From the NCBI GenBank assembly GCA_002388905.1, contig DGNJ01000023.1:1688-20476 (forward strand): a stretch of DNA of 18,789 bases. The letters are read 5' to 3'. The notes under the pieces are model-generated. The model saw only the letters and a program-made list of their open reading frames with translations. It was not told the origin of the DNA and ran no database searches. Made by a program: the position numbers and the translations under genes. Shown in pieces: positions 14,886 through 18,789 of this stretch; the stretch's first letter is position 1, and every line of letters starts with the position of its first letter. The stretch comes from Cellvibrionales bacterium UBA4495. Lineage in GTDB: Bacteria; Pseudomonadota; Gammaproteobacteria; Pseudomonadales; Porticoccaceae.

Positions 14886-15968
14886 ATGACAGACCGTAGC
14901 GCGTCATCGAAAAGAAGTTCAGCGGAGGCAGGCGAAACGCCGCCTGACGAGGAGGTGCGCGTCGGCGCGCGCCCCTGGCACCACATGCCGGACGGCACCT
15001 TCAGGAACCCGAAAGGCTGTGCGAGCCGCGGTCAGGGCCGCATGAAGCATGCTGGCCCCTTCTTTCTCGAAATGCTGAAGATGGGCGCGCGCAAGGTCGA
15101 TGTACCCGAGGGCCATGTCGTGCCGCGCGCCGAGGCCGTGCGCGATCTGGTTGCGCATGAGAAGGGCAGTGACGACTTCCTCACTTGGCTCGGACACGCT
15201 TCCTTTCTGATCCGGATCGGCGGTCTCACCGTTCTGACCGATCCCTATCTCACCACGTTTGCCGGCCCGGCGGGTCTCGGCCCTCGCCGCTATGTGAAGT
15301 CCGGTGTGCCGATTTCAGCCCTGCCGAAGATCGATCTTCTCGTGGTGAGCCACAATCACTACGACCATCTCGATGAGCGCGCGCTTGCGCGTCTGCCCGG
15401 CAAGGACCGCATGACGGTTGTCGTGCCGCTGAGGCTCGGGCGCTTCTTTCGCGAACGCGGCTTTCCGAACGTGATCGAACTCGACTGGCATGAGCGTCAC
15501 GAAATTCGAGGTGTTTCCGTTACCGCGCTTCCGGTGGTGCACTGGTCGCGCCGTTCGGGCTTCGACACCAACCGCACGCTCTGGGCCGGCTTCGCCCTCA
15601 GGAGCGATACACATCATCTCTTCTTCGGCGGTGACAGCGGTTACGGCCCCATTTTCAGCGAGATCGGCGAAGCCTACGGCCCCTTCGATACGGCGCTGCT
15701 CGGCATTGGCGCCTATGAGCCGCGCGCGATGATGAAGGCGTCCCATGCGACGCCGGAAGAAGCCGTTCAGATGGGACGGGATCTGAAGGCGAAGCGGATC
15801 GTCGGCATGCATTGGGGCACGGTACTCCTGACCGTCGAACCGCCTTTCGAACCGCCGGAGCGGTTTCGCAAGGCTGCTGACGAGCAGGGATATGGTCCGG
15901 AAGACAGCTGGATCATGCGGATCGGCGAGACCCGGCCGCTGAGCGGTGCCTGGCCCTCCAACGCCTGA
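14886..15968 (+). CDS. MBL-fold metallo-hydrolase (NAPE-PLD-like)
   Basis: This 360-residue metallo-beta-lactamase-fold enzyme has the zinc motif SHNHYDH, with H156, H158, D160 and H161. Further ligands are likely at H219 (PVVHWSRR), D250 (GGDSGYG) and H309 (GMHWGT). WLGHASFLIRIGGLTVLTDP at about 101-120 and the HWSRR segment are typical of the N-acyl-phosphatidylethanolamine phospholipase D-like branch. These bacterial proteins are predicted phosphodiesterases; the substrate here is unknown. The protein has no signal peptide and an uncommon charged N-terminal extension of about 95 residues. CCAGGGCGCA precedes the ATG. Confidence 0.88.
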   Translation: MTDRSASSKRSSAEAGETPPDEEVRVGARPWHHMPDGTFRNPKGCASRGQGRMKHAGPFFLEMLKMGARKVDVPEGHVVPRAEAVRDLVAHEKGSDDFLTWLGHASFLIRIGGLTVLTDPYLTTFAGPAGLGPRRYVKSGVPISALPKIDLLVVSHNHYDHLDERALARLPGKDRMTVVVPLRLGRFFRERGFPNVIELDWHERHEIRGVSVTALPVVHWSRRSGFDTNRTLWAGFALRSDTHHLFFGGDSGYGPIFSEIGEAYGPFDTALLGIGAYEPRAMMKASHATPEEAVQMGRDLKAKRIVGMHWGTVLLTVEPPFEPPERFRKAADEQGYGPEDSWIMRIGETRPLSGAWPSNA

Positions 15969-16051
15969 TGCGCCGTTCGGGTCTTCAACGGTGCATGACG
16001 TGCAGCGCCTGACGTTCTAGACTTCGCCCGAAAAGGTGGCGGAGATACCCC

Positions 16052-17461
16052 ATGACCACGATAGACGACCGGGTCGCCATGCGCTGGCTGCGCCGCAACT
16101 TTCTTGCCGGACGCGTCATGCCGGGCGACCCGAGTGGACAGGTGCGGCTTCAGACGCTGGTGATCCTGCGCTGGCTTGCGATTGCCGGCCAGCTCGTCGC
16201 CGTGCTTCTCGTGCATTTCATGCTGGGATTCCCGCTTCCGCTGGGCCTCTGCCTCGCCGTTATCGCGGCCTCCGCCTGGCTCAATGTGTTCCTCACGCTC
16301 CGCTACCGTTCGGCGACGCGGCTTCCGGACTGGCAGGCAGCGGTCTATCTCGCCATCGACCTCGCGCAGCTCGCCGTCCTCCTCTTCCTGACAGGTGGCC
16401 TGGAGAATCCCTTTGCGCTGCTGTTCATGGCGCCGGTAACGATCTCCGCCACGACGCTTTCGCTCGCCAGCACCGGGCTCCTGTTGGTGCAGGCCTTCAC
16501 CTATGTGACGCTTCTCGCCTGGTTTCACTTGCCGCTGCCCTGGCGCCCGGGCGAGACGCCCGAGCTCCCCTCGCTGTATGTGACGGGTCACTGGCTGGCG
16601 CTGATGCTCGGCCTGGGCTTCATGGCGGCCTATGCCTGGCGCGTCTCGCAGGAATCGCGGCGCATGTCTGCGGCGCTCTCCGCGACGCAGCTGGTGCTCG
16701 CACGCGCCCAGCGCCTCTCCGCGCTGGACGGGCTCGCCGCCGCCGCCGCGCACGAACTCGGTACGCCGCTCGGCACGATCTCGCTTGTCTCCAAGGAGCT
16801 CCTGCGCGGCAAGATGAGCGACGAGGAGATGAAGGAAGATCTCGCACTGCTCAACAGCCAGGCCGAGCGCTGCAAGGACATTCTCTCGCGCCTCTCCCGC
16901 CAGCCTGACGGCACGGACGCGATCTACTCGCGGCTTCCGCTGCATGGGTTGCTCGACGAGGTTGTCGCGCCGCATCGCGACATGGATGTCGCCTTCCTCA
17001 TCGAAACCGGAGCGGATGACGAGGAAGCGGAAGAGCCCGAAATCTGGCGCCGGCCGGAAATGCTCTACGGGCTCGGCAACTTCATCGAGAACGCCGCCGA
17101 CTTCGCCCGCGAGGAAGTCTCTGTCGCCGCGCATTACGACAAGGCTCACGTTACCGTAACCATCATCGATGATGGACCGGGTTTCGCGCCCGACGTGCTC
17201 GAAAAGCTGGGAGAGCCCTACGTAACGACGCGGCCGCGCAGCAAGCGGGCAAGCGCTGACCTCGACAGCGGCCATGAGGGAATGGGACTCGGTTTCTTCA
17301 TCGGCAAGACATTGCTGGAGCGCACGGGCGCAAACGTGTCTATTGCGAATCGGGCCGACGGCAAGGCGGGCGCGCAGATCACCGTCCGCTGGCCGCGCCG
17401 TGCCATCGAGGCCGATCCGGCCTTCCCGCCCGAACCGCTGACGGCGCCGGCGGCGGAATGA
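16052..17461 (+). CDS. regB: Redox-sensing histidine kinase, RegB/PrrB/ActS family
   Basis: This 469-residue membrane kinase has about six transmembrane helices (35-195). They enclose the ubiquinone-binding motif GGLENPF (115-121), which is fully conserved in the family. The H-box HELGTPLG has the phosphorylated H234. The redox-active cysteine corresponding to RegB C265 is C274 in AERCKDIL. The N-box is at 343-352, G1 DDGPGF at 373-378 and G2 GMGLGFFI at 410-417. The protein reports the quinone redox state and passes phosphate to RegA, controlling respiration, photosynthesis or carbon and nitrogen fixation in alphaproteobacteria. GGAG lies 8 bases upstream of the ATG, and regA follows 69 bp downstream. 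Confidence 0.95.
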   Translation: MTTIDDRVAMRWLRRNFLAGRVMPGDPSGQVRLQTLVILRWLAIAGQLVAVLLVHFMLGFPLPLGLCLAVIAASAWLNVFLTLRYRSATRLPDWQAAVYLAIDLAQLAVLLFLTGGLENPFALLFMAPVTISATTLSLASTGLLLVQAFTYVTLLAWFHLPLPWRPGETPELPSLYVTGHWLALMLGLGFMAAYAWRVSQESRRMSAALSATQLVLARAQRLSALDGLAAAAAHELGTPLGTISLVSKELLRGKMSDEEMKEDLALLNSQAERCKDILSRLSRQPDGTDAIYSRLPLHGLLDEVVAPHRDMDVAFLIETGADDEEAEEPEIWRRPEMLYGLGNFIENAADFAREEVSVAAHYDKAHVTVTIIDDGPGFAPDVLEKLGEPYVTTRPRSKRASADLDSGHEGMGLGFFIGKTLLERTGANVSIANRADGKAGAQITVRWPRRAIEADPAFPPEPLTAPAAE

Positions 17462-17472
17462 CGAGACGCTGC

Positions 17473-17502
17473 TTGGCTTTGAAGGGGGCTTCGGCCTAAA
17501 AT
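17473..17502 (+). promoter_or_regulatory. Possible own promoter of regA
   Basis: TTGGCT (17473-17478), an 18-bp spacer and TAAAAT (17497-17502) lie in the regB-regA gap, 28 bp before the regA GTG. This would allow regA expression apart from regB. Confidence 0.35.
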
Positions 17503-17530
17503 TACGCAATTCCGACGGAGATTGGATCAC

Positions 17531-18103
17531 GTGACCAGAACTGCCGACATGCCGGAAGGCGACAGCCCTGCCGTCCCCGAGGACCGCACGCTTCTTCTCG
17601 TCGATGACGATGTGCCGTTTCTGACGCGGCTCGCGCGTGCGATGGAAGGCCGCGGCTTCGAGGTGATGACCGCGAACACGGTGAAGGACGGCAAGGATCT
17701 CGCGCGGGCGAAGAAGCCCGGCTTCGCGGTTGTCGACATGCGTCTCGAGGATGGAAACGGCCTCGACGTGGTCGCGACGCTGGAGGAAGTGCGCTCCGAT
17801 GCGCGCATCGTGGTGCTGACCGGCTATGGCAACATCGCGACGGCGGTGACGGCGGTGAAACTCGGCGCGGTCGATTATCTCGCCAAGCCTTCCGATGCCG
17901 ACCAGATCGAGGCGGCGCTTCTCGCGACCCGCGGCGACAAGGCCGGCCCGCCGGAGAATCCGATGTCGGCGGATCGTGTGCGCTGGGAGCACATCCAGCG
18001 CGTCTACGAACTCTGCGATCGCAACGTCTCGGAAACGGCGCGCCGTCTCAACATGCACCGCCGCACGCTTCAGCGCATTCTCGCGAAACGCGCGCCGAAA
18101 TAA
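17531..18103 (+). CDS. regA: Response regulator RegA/PrrA/ActR
   Basis: The protein has 190 residues. The receiver domain (about 20-135) has the acidic pocket DDD at 25-27, phospho-acceptor D69, T97 and K119. A linker with Pro residues leads to a Fis-type helix-turn-helix, with NVSETARRLNMHRRTLQRIL near 165-184 that is nearly invariant in the family. The GTG at 17531 is chosen because GGAG lies 10 bases before it. An earlier TTG at 17522 is too close to that site, and an ATG at 17549 is too far. It pairs with the kinase encoded directly upstream. Confidence 0.95.
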   Translation: MTRTADMPEGDSPAVPEDRTLLLVDDDVPFLTRLARAMEGRGFEVMTANTVKDGKDLARAKKPGFAVVDMRLEDGNGLDVVATLEEVRSDARIVVLTGYGNIATAVTAVKLGAVDYLAKPSDADQIEAALLATRGDKAGPPENPMSADRVRWEHIQRVYELCDRNVSETARRLNMHRRTLQRILAKRAPK

Positions 18104-18104
18104 G

Positions 18105-18593
18105 TCAATCCGGTTCCAGGAAACGGTGGACGCGCCGCACCGAAACGCGTGCGGCGTGCAGTGTGAGTTTCTTGCGCCGCGCGGGCGGCAGCGGCGTCAC
18201 CGGTCCCTCGCGGAGAATTTCCGCGCCATAGCGGTCGGCGACGACGAGCCCGACTTCTTCGGGGATCACCTCGCGCGGAAACTCCGGCGGCACCGCGAAA
18301 TAGAAGCGGTCGCAGAAGTCGAGATACTCCTCCCACTTCGCATCCGTCCTGTAGTCGATCAGGCTCGACTTGATTTCGATGACGGCAATTTCGCCTTTCG
18401 GACCGAGCGCGAGAATGTCGACGCGCCGCCCCGTCGCCAGCGTGAGTTCCGTTACCGGCGCATAGCCCATCTGCGCGAGAAGGCGGCAGACGCCGCGCTG
18501 CACGCTCGCCGCCGTCGCGGATTGCCGCCCGTCGAAGAGACGGAACTCGTCCGTCTCCATGTCCGGCATATCGGGAAGATCGTCTTTTGCCAT
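18105..18593 (-). CDS. mmcB: MmcB-family DNA repair protein
   Basis: This 162-residue protein is of the MmcB family (COG5321), described in Caulobacter as needed for resistance to mitomycin C. It has a PD-(D/E)xK nuclease-like core with D59 in RRVDILAL and E73-I-K75 in VIEIKSS, followed by DYRTDAKWEEYLDFCDRFYFAV and the basic tail KKLTLHAARVSVRRVHRF. The family is mainly alphaproteobacterial. It is convergent with regA, with the two stop codons adjacent (one base apart). It follows the partial gene at the window end by 8 bp on the same strand, so they are likely an operon. Confidence 0.92.
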   Translation of the reverse strand: MAKDDLPDMPDMETDEFRLFDGRQSATAASVQRGVCRLLAQMGYAPVTELTLATGRRVDILALGPKGEIAVIEIKSSLIDYRTDAKWEEYLDFCDRFYFAVPPEFPREVIPEEVGLVVADRYGAEILREGPVTPLPPARRKKLTLHAARVSVRRVHRFLEPD

Positions 18594-18601
18594 GGAAGAA
18601 G

Positions 18602-18789
18602 CTAAGCCTCGATGCCCGCGGCCCGCAACGCCTCGTCGAGAAAGCTCACGCGGCGCATGCCTTCGCGCGGGTGGCCCGCATTGCTGCCGATGGCAAGCGA
18701 GCAGGCGGCGTTGACCGCGATCGCCATGCGAACGCGCTGCATGTCGATGGCGCGGCCCGATATGGCGGCATAGGTGCGGAAGATCGCAT
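18602..18789 (-). CDS. C-terminal 61 residues of an unrecognised protein
   Basis: An open frame enters from the right edge and stops at TAG 18604-18602. The visible end includes ISGRAIDMQRVRMAIAVNA, SLAIGSNAGHP and EGMRRVSFLDEALRAAGIE. Codon use (GCG, CGC, CTC) is that of a real gene in this block. I do not recognise the family from this end alone. It lies 8 bp upstream of mmcB and is probably co-transcribed with it. Confidence 0.75.
   Translation of the reverse strand, partial: AIFRTYAAISGRAIDMQRVRMAIAVNAACSLAIGSNAGHPREGMRRVSFLDEALRAAGIEA

Noticed and set aside
15767..18058. A 763-codon minus-strand open frame across the MBL, regB and regA genes
   Set aside because: It is antisense to three well-supported genes, has Arg/His/Glu-rich low-complexity translation and no domain. 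GC-rich codon bias explains it.
1..18789. CRISPR array, tRNA/rRNA, insertion sequence, phage or toxin-antitoxin system
   Set aside because: I found no regularly spaced repeats, cloverleaf, transposase, integrase or toxin-antitoxin pair on reading both strands.

Overview
The window carries two blocks with different coding styles, joined near the 3' end of leuA. Bases 1 to about 12,000 look gammaproteobacterial: Leu is mostly CTG, and the block has an E. coli-type FetAB pair, a TonB-dependent receptor and a set of catabolic enzymes. Bases about 12,000 to 18,789 look alphaproteobacterial: Leu CTC and Pro CCG dominate, and the gene set is an ActS/RegB-ActR/RegA redox two-component pair, MmcB, a SCO protein and type-2 LeuA, as in Hyphomicrobiales or Parvibaculum-like bacteria. 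The taxonomic reading is inference. The change appears to fall inside leuA, so the window is either an assembly chimera or a recombinant.

Left block, minus strand unless noted. A partial FAD-dependent oxidoreductase, a SnoaL/NTF2-like protein and an SDR dehydrogenase (1-1943) look like steps of a lipid, steroid or aromatic breakdown pathway. Next are the fetB-fetA type ABC exporter genes (2059-3530) and a divergent DUF2721 membrane protein (3653-4051, plus). A tight unit follows: a haem c plus PQQ-propeller alcohol dehydrogenase, a MOSC protein overlapping it by 8 bp, and an OprC-like TonB-dependent receptor (8663 down to 4063). A perfect 17-bp palindrome precedes the receptor gene. A two-module VOC protein (9094-9900) and an EthD-domain protein (10312-11028, plus) diverge from a 411-bp intergenic region with good promoter candidates on both strands.

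Right block. leuA (minus) is preceded by a possible leaderless leader peptide rich in Leu pairs. A SCO copper chaperone (minus) diverges from a secreted ankyrin-repeat protein, followed by a metallo-beta-lactamase-fold hydrolase, then the quinone- and thiol-sensing kinase RegB/ActS and its regulator RegA/ActR (all plus). On the opposite strand at the end are MmcB and the C-terminal end of an unrecognised protein.

I saw no rRNA, tRNA, CRISPR array, insertion sequence or phage gene. No clearly new multi-gene system is demonstrable. The best leads are the leuA mosaic, the possible leuA attenuator, and the palindrome-controlled TonB receptor next to the PQQ/haem dehydrogenase.
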